Shown piece by piece: positions 25,382 to 35,688 of a stretch of 64,000 nucleotides of DNA. The stretch is from Colwellia sp. D2M02. Its GTDB lineage: Bacteria > Pseudomonadota > Gammaproteobacteria > Enterobacterales > Alteromonadaceae. The position numbers and the translations under genes are program-made. The DNA is taken from positions 25,772-89,771 of the forward strand of contig NZ_JAHKPW010000011.1 in the NCBI RefSeq assembly GCF_018860755.1, written 5' to 3'. The notes below the pieces were generated by a model. That model saw only the letters and a program-made list of their open reading frames with translations. It was not told the origin of the DNA and searched no databases. Position 1 is the first letter of the stretch, and the number at the start of each line of letters is the position of its first letter.

Positions 25382-26266
25382 ATGACTAATAAAGAATACG
25401 AAAATTACTATGTACCTAGCCAAAGTCATTGGCCTATTGTTGGGGCAATTGCTTTATTTATGATTGCCGTGGGTGCGGGAAACTATGTCACTGACTTGTC
25501 AAAAGATCAAAGCGGTTTTGGCGTTTATCTATTACTAGCAGGTATCGCCTTAATTATTTACATGTTAGTTGGTTGGTTTACTGATGTAGTGAATGAATCA
25601 TTAGCGGGTAAATATTCTCATCAAATGGACCACTCTTTTAAACAAGGTATGAGCTGGTTTATTTTTTCTGAAGTGATGTTTTTTGCCGCCTTTTTTGGCG
25701 CACTGTTGTACTTGCGTGTTTTTTCTGTGCCTTGGTTAGGTGGGGCTGGTAATAATGCTGAAACTGGCGCGGTATTATGGCCAGACTTTGTTGCCGCTTG
25801 GCCCTTATTAAAAACCCCTGGAGGCACTGAAACAACGGCAATGGGTTGGTATGGTTTACCGCTGATTAATACGGTGATATTACTCACCTCATCTATTACC
25901 GCTCATTTTGCTCACAGCGCCTTAATGAAAGACAATCGCCGTCAGCTAAAAGTATGGCTCGGTATTACTATTTTGCTGGGTATCGCATTCATCTTTTTCC
26001 AAATTCAAGAATACGCCCACGGTTATTCTGAAGAAATGCGCCTTTATTTAACCAGTGGTGTTTATGGTAATAGCTTTTATTTGCTAACGGGCTTTCACGG
26101 CATGCACGTTACCTTGGGTTGTATCATGCTGATTATTATGTGGTTTAGAGTCCTTAAAGGACACTTCACGCCAAAAAATCACTTTGCCTTTCAAGCCGCT
26201 AACTGGTACTGGCATTTTGTTGATGTTGTCTGGATTATGCTGTTTATTTTTGTATATATTATTTAG
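25382..26266 (+). CDS. coxC: Cytochrome c oxidase subunit III
   Basis: This 294-residue protein has seven predicted membrane helices. The segment FHGMHVTLGCIMLIIM and the C-terminal ANWYWHFVDVVWIMLFIFVY are hallmark stretches of subunit III. It stabilises the oxidase core and its proton uptake. It is preceded by a good AAAGGGATATGA ribosome-binding region and followed within 12 bases by the SURF1 gene. Confidence 0.96.
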   Translation: MTNKEYENYYVPSQSHWPIVGAIALFMIAVGAGNYVTDLSKDQSGFGVYLLLAGIALIIYMLVGWFTDVVNESLAGKYSHQMDHSFKQGMSWFIFSEVMFFAAFFGALLYLRVFSVPWLGGAGNNAETGAVLWPDFVAAWPLLKTPGGTETTAMGWYGLPLINTVILLTSSITAHFAHSALMKDNRRQLKVWLGITILLGIAFIFFQIQEYAHGYSEEMRLYLTSGVYGNSFYLLTGFHGMHVTLGCIMLIIMWFRVLKGHFTPKNHFAFQAANWYWHFVDVVWIMLFIFVYII

Positions 26267-26278
26267 TGGGGCACGTCT

Positions 26279-27103
26279 TTGGTAGTACGAGCGCATGATG
26301 CTAAAAGTTCATGGATGACAACACTACTTTGGCTAATATTTACCTTAGTAGTGTTTAGCATACTAGTACGTTTAAGTATTTGGCAATACGATCGTGGTCA
26401 ACAAAAAGAGCAACGTTTAATGCGCATAACACAGCTTAGCCAAAATGATCCGCTGTCTCTAACACAGCTATTGGCTTTACCTGCCTCCGAAAACCTTAAT
26501 GATTACCCCGTAAGCATTACGGGAACTTTTGATAATCATGTGCTGTTTTTGCTAGACAACCAAGTTGAAAGTGGCACCTTAGGTTATCGTGTGCTGCAAT
26601 TACTACGCAGCGAAAATGTAAGTGCATTAATTAACTTAGGCTGGGTAAAAGGCTCCATCAACCGCCAAGAATTACCTGATATTCAAGCTATTACAGGTCA
26701 ATATCAATTTACAGGTCATGTACGCTTGGTTGAAACCGGTATTATGCTACAAGCGCAACACTTCGCCGAGGCAAGTTGGCCGTTAAGAATACAGCAAATA
26801 GAATTAAATAAGTTTTCAACTTTACTTAATGAGCCTATTTTACCTTTTGTAATTTATGTCGATGCACAAGAAAAGCTAGGTTATTTAAAAAATTGGCAGG
26901 CTGTTGTGATGCCGCCAGCCAAACATTTTGGCTACTCCGTACAATGGGCAGGCTTAGCGGTCACATGGTTGTTATTAATGCTATGGCTTAAATTCTCTCG
27001 TACTAATCATACAAAGCCTAAAACGGTTACAAAAGCTCTCAAGAACAATTCTCCAACAAAACACGCTTATAATAAAAATAATGAGGCCATTAAATATGAC
27101 TAA
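26279..27103 (+). CDS. SURF1-family cytochrome oxidase biogenesis protein
   Basis: This 274-residue protein has a helix near each end (about 15-35 and 220-240) flanking a periplasmic domain, the SURF1 layout. LSIWQYDRGQQKEQR near the first helix matches the family's conserved tryptophan and basic region. It assists haem a insertion into subunit I. The start is uncertain: TTG at 26279 gives the fuller N-terminus, ATG at 26315 is the first in-frame ATG, and neither has a convincing ribosome-binding site. It overlaps the next gene by eight bases. Confidence 0.85.
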   Translation: MVVRAHDAKSSWMTTLLWLIFTLVVFSILVRLSIWQYDRGQQKEQRLMRITQLSQNDPLSLTQLLALPASENLNDYPVSITGTFDNHVLFLLDNQVESGTLGYRVLQLLRSENVSALINLGWVKGSINRQELPDIQAITGQYQFTGHVRLVETGIMLQAQHFAEASWPLRIQQIELNKFSTLLNEPILPFVIYVDAQEKLGYLKNWQAVVMPPAKHFGYSVQWAGLAVTWLLLMLWLKFSRTNHTKPKTVTKALKNNSPTKHAYNKNNEAIKYD

Positions 27104-27737
27104 TATTAATATGTCACCCGAGACTGATATGGTGATAAAGCCCAACAGAAACAGACAAAGTTTACTGTTATTGCTGGTGGTTTTTGCCTTACCCGTTATT
27201 TTGGCAAAATTAGCCTTAGAGCAGAAGTGGTTAGAGTTTGGTGTAACCAACCAAGGAGAGTTAATTAATAAAAGTCTCACCTTAACCGATTTAGGTATTG
27301 AGCAAAGTCAATTTGAACACCAATGGCTTATTATGTATTTACTACCGGCGCAATGTCATAAAAGTTGTCAGCAAACCCTAGAAACTGTACACAATAGTTA
27401 TGTCGCTTTAGGCAAAGAAATGCCCAGAATTACTCCCGTGGCATTAAAACAACATGAGTTTTCTGTAGAGCAATCTCAACGTTTAGCGAAAAGCCAATGG
27501 CAAATTATGCCAATGCCTCAACAAGCGTTACAGCATATAAGCTCAACGCAAATAGTTATTGCTGATCCCTTAGGTAATATTATTTTAAGTTACAACCCTC
27601 ATGGTGATACGGCAAGCCAACTTGATTCTGCAAACACCTCAGCAGAAGCGCAAAGCGACTCAACGCAACAAACACGTTTAGGTAAAGCCATTATTACCGA
27701 CATGAAAAAACTCCTTAAGTATTCTAAGGTAGGTTGA
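27096..27737 (+). CDS. Membrane-anchored CX3C protein of the cox cluster, function unknown
   Basis: This 213-residue protein has one N-terminal helix (about 21-41) and a periplasmic domain. It contains Cys87-His-Lys-Ser-Cys91, a CX3C pair like the copper site of SCO proteins, in a thioredoxin-like context (WLIMYLLPAQCHKSC). A late segment IVIADPLGNIILSYNPHGD resembles the SCO/thioredoxin C-terminal strand. It may handle copper or thiols during CuA assembly; that is inference. ATG 27096 is favoured over 27081 because GAGG lies nine bases before it and it makes a short overlap with SURF1. Confidence 0.7.
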   Translation: MTNINMSPETDMVIKPNRNRQSLLLLLVVFALPVILAKLALEQKWLEFGVTNQGELINKSLTLTDLGIEQSQFEHQWLIMYLLPAQCHKSCQQTLETVHNSYVALGKEMPRITPVALKQHEFSVEQSQRLAKSQWQIMPMPQQALQHISSTQIVIADPLGNIILSYNPHGDTASQLDSANTSAEAQSDSTQQTRLGKAIITDMKKLLKYSKVG

Positions 27738-27739
27738 GT

Positions 27740-28846
27740 ATGGAAAACTCTGCAAATAACAATATTATCGCCTTACGTCGCTTAGTGTTAATAAGTATCG
27801 TATTAACCATTTTTGTGATTGGCTTAGGTGCTTATACGCGTTTAACACATGCTGGGCTTGGCTGCCCTGATTGGCCAACCTGTTATGGCTTACTTGATGT
27901 ACCACAAACCAGTGAACAAATAGCCGCGGCAGAGAAAGCGTTCCCTGAACGAGCAGTAGAGCCAGAAAAGGCATGGAATGAAATGATCCATCGCTATTTT
28001 GCTGGTGCGTTAGGGTTATTTATTGTTGCCATTGCTTTTATTTCAATAAAGCTGAGAATAAAACACAAAACATCAACAAAAACACCTTTGCTATTGCCTT
28101 TACTTGCTTTAGCCGTGGTTATATTTCAAGCTGCATTGGGTATGTGGACGGTCACCTTAATGTTAATGCCCGTGATTGTTATGGGGCATTTACTCGGTGG
28201 TTTCACCACACTGTGCTTATTGTTTCTTTTATATTTAAAGCTCAACCCTGAGTTATACAATAAGAAAATTGAAGCAGCAATAAGTGATAAAGCGGTAACA
28301 ATAAATTCCAATGCCGCAACTCAAATTAAAAAAACGTCTTCATACCAACGCTTTGCCATAGTCGGTATTGTTATTTTAACCATGCAAATTGCGTTAGGCG
28401 GTTGGACTTCTTCAAATTATGCAGCCTTAAGTTGTATTGAATTACCTATTTGCCAAGGAGACTGGCAAAACCAACTTAATTTCAAAGAAGCTTTTACTTT
28501 ATTGCCTCCACCACAAAAAAGTTATGAATTTGGTCACTTAGACCACCACGAACGACTCACCATTCATGTCGTGCATCGTTTAGGCGCTATTGTTACTAGC
28601 CTGTATTTGCTATGGCTAGTTATCGCCACCTTAAAAAAATACCCCATACGGCAAGTCCAAATATCTTGCGCCGTGTTGGTGTTATTTTTGGTGACCCAAG
28701 TCAGTTTAGGTATTAGTAATATTTGGTTTAAATTACCGCTCAATGTTGCGGTTGCACACAACTTAGTTGCCGCCTTGTTAATGTTAAGTTTGATTTCATT
28801 AGCATATCAGCTCACCCAACACTCACGAGGTAGTTGTCATGAGTAG
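27740..28846 (+). CDS. ctaA: CtaA/Cox15, haem A synthase
   Basis: This 368-residue protein with about eight membrane helices oxidises the methyl group of haem O to give haem A. Conserved segments include [21 protein letters not shown] near the N-terminus, [11 protein letters not shown], and [14 protein letters not shown] plus [10 protein letters not shown] later on, which supply the haem-ligating histidines. ATG 27740 follows AAGGTAGG by seven bases and is preferred to a TTG two codons upstream. It overlaps ctaB by eight bases. Confidence 0.94.
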   Translation: MENSANNNIIALRRLVLISIVLTIFVIGLGAYTRLTHAGLGCPDWPTCYGLLDVPQTSEQIAAAEKAFPERAVEPEKAWNEMIHRYFAGALGLFIVAIAFISIKLRIKHKTSTKTPLLLPLLALAVVIFQAALGMWTVTLMLMPVIVMGHLLGGFTTLCLLFLLYLKLNPELYNKKIEAAISDKAVTINSNAATQIKKTSSYQRFAIVGIVILTMQIALGGWTSSNYAALSCIELPICQGDWQNQLNFKEAFTLLPPPQKSYEFGHLDHHERLTIHVVHRLGAIVTSLYLLWLVIATLKKYPIRQVQISCAVLVLFLVTQVSLGISNIWFKLPLNVAVAHNLVAALLMLSLISLAYQLTQHSRGSCHE

Positions 28847-29816
28847 ATTAATTCATTCAAACCTTAATAAAGCATTAGTTAAAAGTGTTCCTGAAACCAT
28901 GCCTGTTACCCTCAGTGAGTCCAATAAAAACAGGGTACTAAGCCATATAAAAAACTGGCGCGCTTATTATGATATTACCAAGCCGAAAGTCGTCGCTTTA
29001 TTAGTGTTAACAGCGCTAGTCGGTATGAGTTTATCGGTACCCGGCGCTTTGCCTTGGCAAGTTCTTATTCCCGCTATGCTAGGTATTGGGCTACTTTCTT
29101 CAGCAGCTGCCGCCATTAATCATATTGTCGATAAAAACATTGATACTGTGATGGGACGCACACACAACCGACCTTTACCTGAAGGAAAAATAACAACACA
29201 AAGCGCCATTACTTTTGCTGTAAGTTTAGCGGTTATAGGGTTTGCGTTATTATATGGCTTAGTCAACCCATTAACAGCTTACTTAACTTTGTCTGGTTTA
29301 GTCGGTTATAGCTTTATTTATACGTTGTACTTAAAACGAGCAACACCGCAAAATATTACGATTGGTGGTTTAGCTGGCGCTATTCCGCCATTATTGGGTT
29401 GGACCGCCATGACCAACGAAGTCTCTGGCAATGCGTTGTTATTAGTATTAATAATCTTTACTTGGACACCACCTCATTTTTGGGCGTTGGCCATTCATCG
29501 TAAAGATGAGTATGCCAAAGTAAATATCCCTATGTTACCTGTAACGCATGGGGTGGAATTTACCAAAACTCAAATACTGTTATATACGGTACTACTCTTT
29601 GTAGTAAGCTTATTACCTTACTTAGTTGGTATGAGCGATATACTCTATTTAGTATCAGCCTGCATTCTTAATACGATTTTTTTTGCTTATGCATGGCAAT
29701 TGAAATTTCATGCAAAAGCTGACACCGCTATGGCAACCTTTAAATTTTCTATTGTGCATTTAATGTTGCTATTTATTGCCTTACTTGCCGATCATTATTT
29801 AATGGCGATTAGCTAA
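28839..29816 (+). CDS. ctaB: CtaB/CyoE, protohaem IX farnesyltransferase
   Basis: This 325-residue UbiA-superfamily prenyltransferase makes haem O from haem B and farnesyl diphosphate. The conserved first Asp-rich region is [21 protein letters not shown], followed by about nine helices and the second conserved region [16 protein letters not shown]. It is larger than usual at the N-terminus, with about 40 extra polar residues before the first helix. It is positioned right after haem A synthase. Confidence 0.95.
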   Translation: MSRLIHSNLNKALVKSVPETMPVTLSESNKNRVLSHIKNWRAYYDITKPKVVALLVLTALVGMSLSVPGALPWQVLIPAMLGIGLLSSAAAAINHIVDKNIDTVMGRTHNRPLPEGKITTQSAITFAVSLAVIGFALLYGLVNPLTAYLTLSGLVGYSFIYTLYLKRATPQNITIGGLAGAIPPLLGWTAMTNEVSGNALLLVLIIFTWTPPHFWALAIHRKDEYAKVNIPMLPVTHGVEFTKTQILLYTVLLFVVSLLPYLVGMSDILYLVSACILNTIFFAYAWQLKFHAKADTAMATFKFSIVHLMLLFIALLADHYLMAIS

Positions 29817-29876
29817 CAACAGTTTAGTGGTAAATCACTATACCGACACTGATACAATTAACTTGAGAATAATTTC

Positions 29877-30518
29877 ATGAATAAAATGCTCTACGCCATT
29901 GCCATTATAGTTTCAGTAAGCATTGGCGCAGTTGCCTTTCAGTTTCTTGCTACCACTGAGTCAACCGATTATGCATTGTACTACCAAGAACCAAGAACTA
30001 TCCCAGCGTTTGAGCTTACCGATGAAGACGGCAATAGCTTTGCAAATAGTGCTCTAGAAAATCATTGGTCTTTCGCTTTTTTAGGTTATACCTCCTGCCC
30101 TGATGTTTGCCCTATTACCTTACAAAGCCTGAATGCTATTTATGATGACTTACAACAAATCGCCAATAACAGCCAAGTTTTGCTTATTTCCGCTGATCCC
30201 AAACGAGATAGCCAAGAAAAACTTGCTCAATATATTGCTTATTTTAATCCCGAGTTTAAAGCGCTCCGTGCCGAACATAATGTTTTATTCCCGTTTACCC
30301 GTAGTTTAGGATTAATGTACGCTATCACTGACGATACCAATGATAATGCTAACAATGTTGAAAATTACTGGGTTGATCACAGTGCCTCGCTCATTTTAAT
30401 TAATCCTGACGGTAAAATTTCTGCCATTTTCAAACCAGAGCAAGCCTTAGGTGAAGTCCCCAGTATTAACACTGAGCAAGTGTTAACCGATTTTAAAAAA
30501 ATCGTCGCTTTAGATTAA
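29877..30518 (+). CDS. SCO1/SenC-family copper chaperone
   Basis: This 213-residue protein is anchored by one N-terminal helix and has a thioredoxin fold. Copper ligands are Cys74 and Cys78 in TSCPDVCP and His168 in VDHSAS. It inserts copper into or reduces the CuA site of subunit II in the periplasm. It is the last gene of the cox cluster, 60 bases after ctaB, and converges with the TonB receptor gene on the other strand. Confidence 0.93.
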   Translation: MNKMLYAIAIIVSVSIGAVAFQFLATTESTDYALYYQEPRTIPAFELTDEDGNSFANSALENHWSFAFLGYTSCPDVCPITLQSLNAIYDDLQQIANNSQVLLISADPKRDSQEKLAQYIAYFNPEFKALRAEHNVLFPFTRSLGLMYAITDDTNDNANNVENYWVDHSASLILINPDGKISAIFKPEQALGEVPSINTEQVLTDFKKIVALD

Positions 30519-30551
30519 GCAAAGCGACTACCAATTAATAACATCATTCGT

Positions 30552-32948
30552 TTAAAATTGAATACTCATTGTTAGCTTAATTGTGCCAGGTAAACCTTGC
30601 GCTAATAAACGAGAGCCTGTTGCCGCCCAATATTTCTCATTCGTTATATTTTGACCATATAAGCTAAACTCAACTTGATGATTAAGTAACATTGTTTGAT
30701 AGTTTGCACCTATATCAAACAACGTATAACTATCAGCAAAAGCACTATTGAGAGCATCGACAGCGCGATCACCCGTATAGAATGCACCTGCGGTAACACT
30801 TAAACCCTCAATACTAGGCATATTATACTTAATAAATACTGAGGCAGTGTGCTCTGGAGTATTTTCTATACGTTTTGATGTCAGTAGCTCACTACTGGTT
30901 TTTTCCTGCTGAGCGTGAATATAAGTAGCATTAACCATAAGAGATAAGTTATCGGTTAGCTCACCTGAAGCGCTCACCTCAACTCCTTGATAAACCGCGC
31001 GACCGTCTTGCACAAAATAGTTAGTTACGGGGTCAATAAAAGCTGAAACCCTATCAATATCAAAATAAGCTGCGGTAAAAAATAGCCCTTGTTCAGACTG
31101 GTATTTAAGCCCTACTTCTTGCTGTTCGCTCACAGCAGCAGGTAATACTTCCCCTGCATTTTTAGCTATTCCTTGTGCTAAACCACCTTCCTCTAACCCT
31201 TCAATATAACTAGCATATAATGTCAAATTTTCTGTGGGCTGAATTAAAATACTACCCGATAATGAGCCTATTTTGTCATAATAATCACTCGTAAAGCTTT
31301 CATTTTTGTAATCGGTGTAACGGTAACCTAAAGTCAATGCTAGCCATTGCGTTATTTGTGAATGTGTCGCTAAATATAAGCCTTTTTGTTCTTTATCTAT
31401 TTCATTTTTTACGGTGCGTTGTGGTGTATCAACGGCTGCGATATTTTCAGGATGGTATAAGTCTTGAGACCACGCCCCTTGCTTTACCTTTTCGGGGATC
31501 ACTGCATTACTGGTATTTAAAGAACCTCCTGCAATAACTTGATGGAAAATATCTCCAGTATTAAAGCCACCTGACAATTTAATATCAACAACCTTATTAT
31601 CATACTCAGTCTCAGGAAAAGTTGATAATGCGACTTTACCGCCACTACCAGAATCGATATCAAAACCATAAAATGATGAGTAGCGTCTAGTATTTATTGA
31701 ATACGAACGACCAGCCGCAAATGTTCCTTGCCAAAACTCAGAAAAATCATAAGTGAGTGACCCTAGTAAATTATATGATTCTGCCTCAGCCTTAAACCAC
31801 TCAGCACCATGATTAGTGGAAGGCTCTAATAAAGGAGGTAAAGTAATCTCTCCATCACTATTCGCTAATAAGTAATATTCTGTCTGCTCAGTAATATCCC
31901 TACTAATATATTCACCATCAAATTCAAAGCGTAATGATTCACTTAACGATAAATCGTAACCAATAGAAGCAAAATGACGATCACCTGAGCTTCTATCAAC
32001 ACCAAGATCTTCATTGGCAGTTACTAAATTAATACGTACACCTGAATTATCAAAGGTTTTTTCAATATCTACGTTTACACCTAAACTACCGTGATTACTT
32101 GCGAAAGCCTCTGCTGTAACCTTATTTTCGTAAGCTCTTTCGGTTACCAAATTAATAACACCCGATGGAGAGCCAAAACCATAATATAGCCCTGATGCAC
32201 CTTTAAGCACCTCAACTCTATCTTTGTTCTCTAACGGCATTTGTATGTAGTTAGATAAAGGTAAAACACCATTCAAGCGGTAATTAGTATTATTTTCTAA
32301 ACGAATACCACGAATTGCCAAATTGCTATAAATTGCCGTATTAATTTGTGCATAACTTACCCCTGCAGTATTTCTAACCGCATCTGCTAAAGATGAAGCT
32401 TGCTGCGCCTCTAGTAACTCTTTAGTTAAAATACTCGTTGTTAATGCTGTATCTAAAACTCGGCTATTGCGAAAAGTGCCTGCTTGTACATAGTTGGCAG
32501 CAAAGCTTCTTGGTCTATCCGTTGTGATAACAATAGTTTCAAGTGTATTTTTCACAACCGCATCGTCATTAGTTATTAAACCTGTTTCAGCTTCAATCGT
32601 TTGTTTAGCTAATTTTTCCTTAACGATCACCGCATTGGGTGATTTCCACACGGCGATTAGCCCCGTGTTATCTAATAATATATCTAACGCTACAGCGGCC
32701 TGATATTGCCCTTTCAGTGATTGAGTAGACAACCCTATTACAGCCTCATCTTTAACAAATAGCTGCACACCCGCCACATGGCTAAACTGTGTTAAAGCCT
32801 CTTTAAATGACACTGTAGAAATATCAAAATTAATACGTTGTTGTTGGTAATTCAAACTGCCGTCAGTTTGATTGGCTATTGCAGGAAACGCCGCCATGCT
32901 TGCTAACACCAAAGCAGATGTTAACGCGGATACTGTAAATAAAGACAT
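30552..32948 (-). CDS. TonB-dependent siderophore receptor with STN signalling domain (receptor 1)
   Basis: This 798-residue outer-membrane receptor has a signal peptide (1-25), a secretin/TonB N-terminal STN domain (about 35-110), a plug, and a 22-strand barrel ending in the aromatic residues ...MSIQF. The C-terminal style (NITNEKYWAATGSRLLAQGLPG) matches ferric siderophore receptors of the FpvA/FoxA type. The STN domain should signal through FecR to the sigma factor encoded upstream. Residues 1-110 are nearly identical to the neighbouring receptor, while the rest is unrelated at sight. A Fur-like site lies in its leader. The ligand is unknown. Confidence 0.9.
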   Translation of the reverse strand: MSLFTVSALTSALVLASMAAFPAIANQTDGSLNYQQQRINFDISTVSFKEALTQFSHVAGVQLFVKDEAVIGLSTQSLKGQYQAAVALDILLDNTGLIAVWKSPNAVIVKEKLAKQTIEAETGLITNDDAVVKNTLETIVITTDRPRSFAANYVQAGTFRNSRVLDTALTTSILTKELLEAQQASSLADAVRNTAGVSYAQINTAIYSNLAIRGIRLENNTNYRLNGVLPLSNYIQMPLENKDRVEVLKGASGLYYGFGSPSGVINLVTERAYENKVTAEAFASNHGSLGVNVDIEKTFDNSGVRINLVTANEDLGVDRSSGDRHFASIGYDLSLSESLRFEFDGEYISRDITEQTEYYLLANSDGEITLPPLLEPSTNHGAEWFKAEAESYNLLGSLTYDFSEFWQGTFAAGRSYSINTRRYSSFYGFDIDSGSGGKVALSTFPETEYDNKVVDIKLSGGFNTGDIFHQVIAGGSLNTSNAVIPEKVKQGAWSQDLYHPENIAAVDTPQRTVKNEIDKEQKGLYLATHSQITQWLALTLGYRYTDYKNESFTSDYYDKIGSLSGSILIQPTENLTLYASYIEGLEEGGLAQGIAKNAGEVLPAAVSEQQEVGLKYQSEQGLFFTAAYFDIDRVSAFIDPVTNYFVQDGRAVYQGVEVSASGELTDNLSLMVNATYIHAQQEKTSSELLTSKRIENTPEHTASVFIKYNMPSIEGLSVTAGAFYTGDRAVDALNSAFADSYTLFDIGANYQTMLLNHQVEFSLYGQNITNEKYWAATGSRLLAQGLPGTIKLTMSIQF

Positions 32949-32960
32949 ACTCCACCTATA

Positions 32961-32979
32961 AATAATAACAATTACTATT
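32961..32979. promoter_or_regulatory. Candidate Fur box upstream of receptor 1
   Basis: AATAATAACAATTACTATT matches 13 of 19 positions of the classic Fur consensus by hand comparison, mismatches being mostly transitions. It lies 13 bases upstream of the start codon, where it would block transcription when iron is plentiful. The same site occurs in front of receptor 2. Confidence 0.5.
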
Positions 32980-33002
32980 TACAATAACGATATAAAAAAC
33001 AA

Positions 33003-33036
33003 AACCCGTAAATTAATTGAAAATAATTTACGGGTT
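33003..33036 (-). terminator. Hairpin terminator between receptor 2 and receptor 1
   Basis: A perfect 13-bp stem with an 8-base loop (AACCCGTAAATTA pairs with TAATTTACGGGTT) is followed on the minus strand by TTTTGTTTTTT. It lies about 145 bases after the stop of receptor 2 and before receptor 1. It could terminate receptor 2 transcription or attenuate read-through into receptor 1. Confidence 0.75.
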
Positions 33037-33181
33037 ACTTTAAAGTTATAAAGACATACATAGCGTTTGCTTATTTTCGTCAACAATACAATAGCGCTAT
33101 ATAATCTGAAGTCAGCTTAAGTTTACTTATAGTGGACTAGCTATCTCATTTACCACTCCTATACAATCAACTCTCTCGAAC

Positions 33182-35632
33182 TTACCAATTAAGTTGATAG
33201 CTAACACGTAATTCAGCCCCTTTAGCAGGTATATGACTCGTATTATTTCCTGAACGTAATAACTGGCTATATAAAGGAAAGTATTCATTGTTAGTGGCAT
33301 TTTCTAAAGCAACTTCAACCAAACTATCGCTAAAGTGAATGCGGGCACTTAAATCTAATGTGATATAAGAGTCCACATTATGACGACCAAAACTATCTTT
33401 ACCATCAATACGGTAGTCTTCTGCACCAACATAGTTTATTTGTCCGTAGAAGTTGATATTGTCATATTGATAATCTAGGCTAAAACCACTCTTAAATGGC
33501 GGAATTCTAAAGCCATTCATATCTCGCCAATCTTCAGCTGCCTCTACTTTTTCTTCTCCTGATATTAATGCTGCAAACACACTCATTTGTAAGCTATCAG
33601 TTAGCCAATGCTGTAGTTCTACTTCAACACCCTCAATCACTTCTTCATCGCGACGTAACTTCCAACCAAAACCGTCGGTTTTAACGCGCCCTTGATCTGA
33701 GGTTGAGCGAAAAAGTGCAACATCAAACGTTGTATTTTCATCTAAATAACGTAAACCTATTTCCGCATTATCTGATGTCACAGGTTTTAATTTACTATCA
33801 CCAATAGTGAATTTTTCATTAGCATACCTTAGTTGTAAGCCAACATCAGGAAGCTCAAAGCCTTGATTAAAGGCAACATAAGCTCCAAAACTTTCAGAAA
33901 TCTGATAATCGACACTCAAATTAAATAGTGTATCTGAATAGTTTAATTCCCCCCCAGCAACAGCACTTTGTGGCCCAAGAGTCGTAAAGTCATCAAACGA
34001 CACATCAACACTTTCATAACGAATGCCACCATCAAACTTTAAGCCGAAATCAAAAGTATAAGTATATTGTGCAAAAGCGCCTAAAGAGCCTGTTTTAGTC
34101 TCTGGCATAAAAGTTTTATCACCAATACTTTTAAAGACTAAGCCTTCTGATTGGTCAAAAATATTAGGATCGTAAGCAGTAATTGGCATAGACGTTTTTT
34201 CTTCATTAATATCGATACCATAACTAATTCTATGTTCTGCTTGTTGTTTACTTAACAATAAGCGAGCGCCGAAAACTTCAGTGTCTAAGTGTACTTGTCC
34301 TAAATTAGCCCAACCCGCATAAGGTCGGCCATCAAAGGGGTAAAAGCGCGTTTGATAATCTCGATAATACACTTGGCTATTAAGTAATTGACCGAAAAAA
34401 TCATTATGTTGATAAGCAGCATTAAACACTAAGTTATTTGCTTGGTTTTGCTCTTCCAGCTCCAAACCTTTTCTGACTTTTGCAGGTACGCTTAATAAAG
34501 GTAATTGTGCAACTGAAGGATCAGAAGCGTAGTCTGTATCTTGTTGTGCATCAAACCATAATAAGCTGGTTTCTACGCTCTGATGATTATCCAGTGCGTA
34601 CGCTAATTTACCAAAAATACTATACGACTGTGTATCGAATAAGTCTCCTTGACTTGGCTCTGGCGCTAAGCGATCACCATTCGCATCATACGATGCACCG
34701 CGACTCTGGCTGTCAAAATCAACTCGATAAGCTAAATCTTCATGCTGCCCTGTAATACTTTGACCAATATCATAACCAATACCATCGCTATTAAGCTCAG
34801 TTAAGCTACTATTTATTTTAATGCGTGTTTGTAAACCATCGTCTCGAGCAGCTTTAGTGGTAATGTACATTACGCCACCTGTAGCACCAGATCCATAAAT
34901 AGCATTCCCGCCTCTAACCACTTCCATACTATCAATAACTGATGAGGTTAAATTAAATAAATCCCGCGATACATTGCGATTAGTATTTAATGGTACACCA
35001 TCAATTAATACTAACAGGTTACGACCACGTAAGGTTAAACCAAAGTTAGTCATAGTTTGACTTGATGGCGCCATACCTGGAATAACTTTTCCTAAAATTT
35101 GTGCTAAATTCTCATTCGTACCAAAACGGCTTTCTAACTCTTCACCTGTGATAAAGGTTGCTTGCTTTGAAATACTTGAAAGCCCCAACTGTGTTCTTGA
35201 ACCCGACACTTGGATCACTTCTGTTGGTTGAACCTTCTGATTCGATAAAGCCGCTTGTGGTGCAGCATATGTTTCAATCGACTTAGCTGATGATTGCTTT
35301 TTCTTCACAATCACTGCATTGGGCGATTTCCACACGGCAATTAGCCCTGTGTTATCTAATAATATATCTAACGCTACAGCGGCCTGGTATTGCCCTTTCA
35401 GTGATTGAGCAGACAATCCTATTACAGCCTCATCTTTAACAAATAGCTGCACACCCGCCACGTGGCTAAACTGTGTTAAAACCTCTTTAAATGACGCTGT
35501 AGAAATATCAAAATTAATACGTTGTTGTTGGTAATTCAAACTGCCGTCAGTTTGATTGGCTATTGCAGGAAACGCCGCCATACTTGCTAACACCAAAGCG
35601 GATGTTAACGCGGATACTTTAAATAAAGACAT
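33182..35632 (-). CDS. TonB-dependent receptor with STN domain, aerobactin-receptor-like (receptor 2)
   Basis: This 816-residue receptor has signal peptide 1-25, an STN domain to about 110, a TonB-box-like TEVIQVSG, then plug and barrel. The plug segment IPGMAPSSQTMTNFGLTLRG, followed by a VLIDGVPLN stretch, closely recalls IutA-type hydroxamate (aerobactin) receptors. The start at 35632 is chosen by comparison with receptor 1; an ATG eight codons upstream lacks that support. It follows fecR on the same strand, and its STN domain should be the input for FecR. The substrate assignment is from memory of IutA and is moderate. Confidence 0.87.
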   Translation of the reverse strand: MSLFKVSALTSALVLASMAAFPAIANQTDGSLNYQQQRINFDISTASFKEVLTQFSHVAGVQLFVKDEAVIGLSAQSLKGQYQAAVALDILLDNTGLIAVWKSPNAVIVKKKQSSAKSIETYAAPQAALSNQKVQPTEVIQVSGSRTQLGLSSISKQATFITGEELESRFGTNENLAQILGKVIPGMAPSSQTMTNFGLTLRGRNLLVLIDGVPLNTNRNVSRDLFNLTSSVIDSMEVVRGGNAIYGSGATGGVMYITTKAARDDGLQTRIKINSSLTELNSDGIGYDIGQSITGQHEDLAYRVDFDSQSRGASYDANGDRLAPEPSQGDLFDTQSYSIFGKLAYALDNHQSVETSLLWFDAQQDTDYASDPSVAQLPLLSVPAKVRKGLELEEQNQANNLVFNAAYQHNDFFGQLLNSQVYYRDYQTRFYPFDGRPYAGWANLGQVHLDTEVFGARLLLSKQQAEHRISYGIDINEEKTSMPITAYDPNIFDQSEGLVFKSIGDKTFMPETKTGSLGAFAQYTYTFDFGLKFDGGIRYESVDVSFDDFTTLGPQSAVAGGELNYSDTLFNLSVDYQISESFGAYVAFNQGFELPDVGLQLRYANEKFTIGDSKLKPVTSDNAEIGLRYLDENTTFDVALFRSTSDQGRVKTDGFGWKLRRDEEVIEGVEVELQHWLTDSLQMSVFAALISGEEKVEAAEDWRDMNGFRIPPFKSGFSLDYQYDNINFYGQINYVGAEDYRIDGKDSFGRHNVDSYITLDLSARIHFSDSLVEVALENATNNEYFPLYSQLLRSGNNTSHIPAKGAELRVSYQLNW

Positions 35633-35645
35633 ACTTCTACCTATA

Positions 35646-35664
35646 AATAATAACAATTACTATT
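35646..35664. promoter_or_regulatory. Candidate Fur box upstream of receptor 2
   Basis: The sequence AATAATAACAATTACTATT is the same as in front of receptor 1, at the same distance from the start codon. It supports iron control of both receptors independently of read-through from fecR. Confidence 0.5.
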
Positions 35665-35688
35665 TACAATAACGATATAAAAAACAAA

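Larger units (their letters stand above)
32619..33036 (-). repeat. Duplicated terminator-leader-signal-STN block, copy 1
   Basis: This roughly 418-base stretch covers the hairpin, leader and first 110 codons of receptor 1 and is nearly identical to 35303-35721 in front of receptor 2. At protein level there are four differences in 110 residues (positions 5, 46, 51 and 75), and similarity stops abruptly after the NAVIVK motif. It points to recent duplication or gene conversion of the 5' module. Confidence 0.9.

Noticed and set aside
32949..33181. Small RNA or extra gene between the two receptors
   Set aside because: The stretch is explained by the leader, Fur-like site and terminator; the remaining roughly 145 bases show no clear structure.
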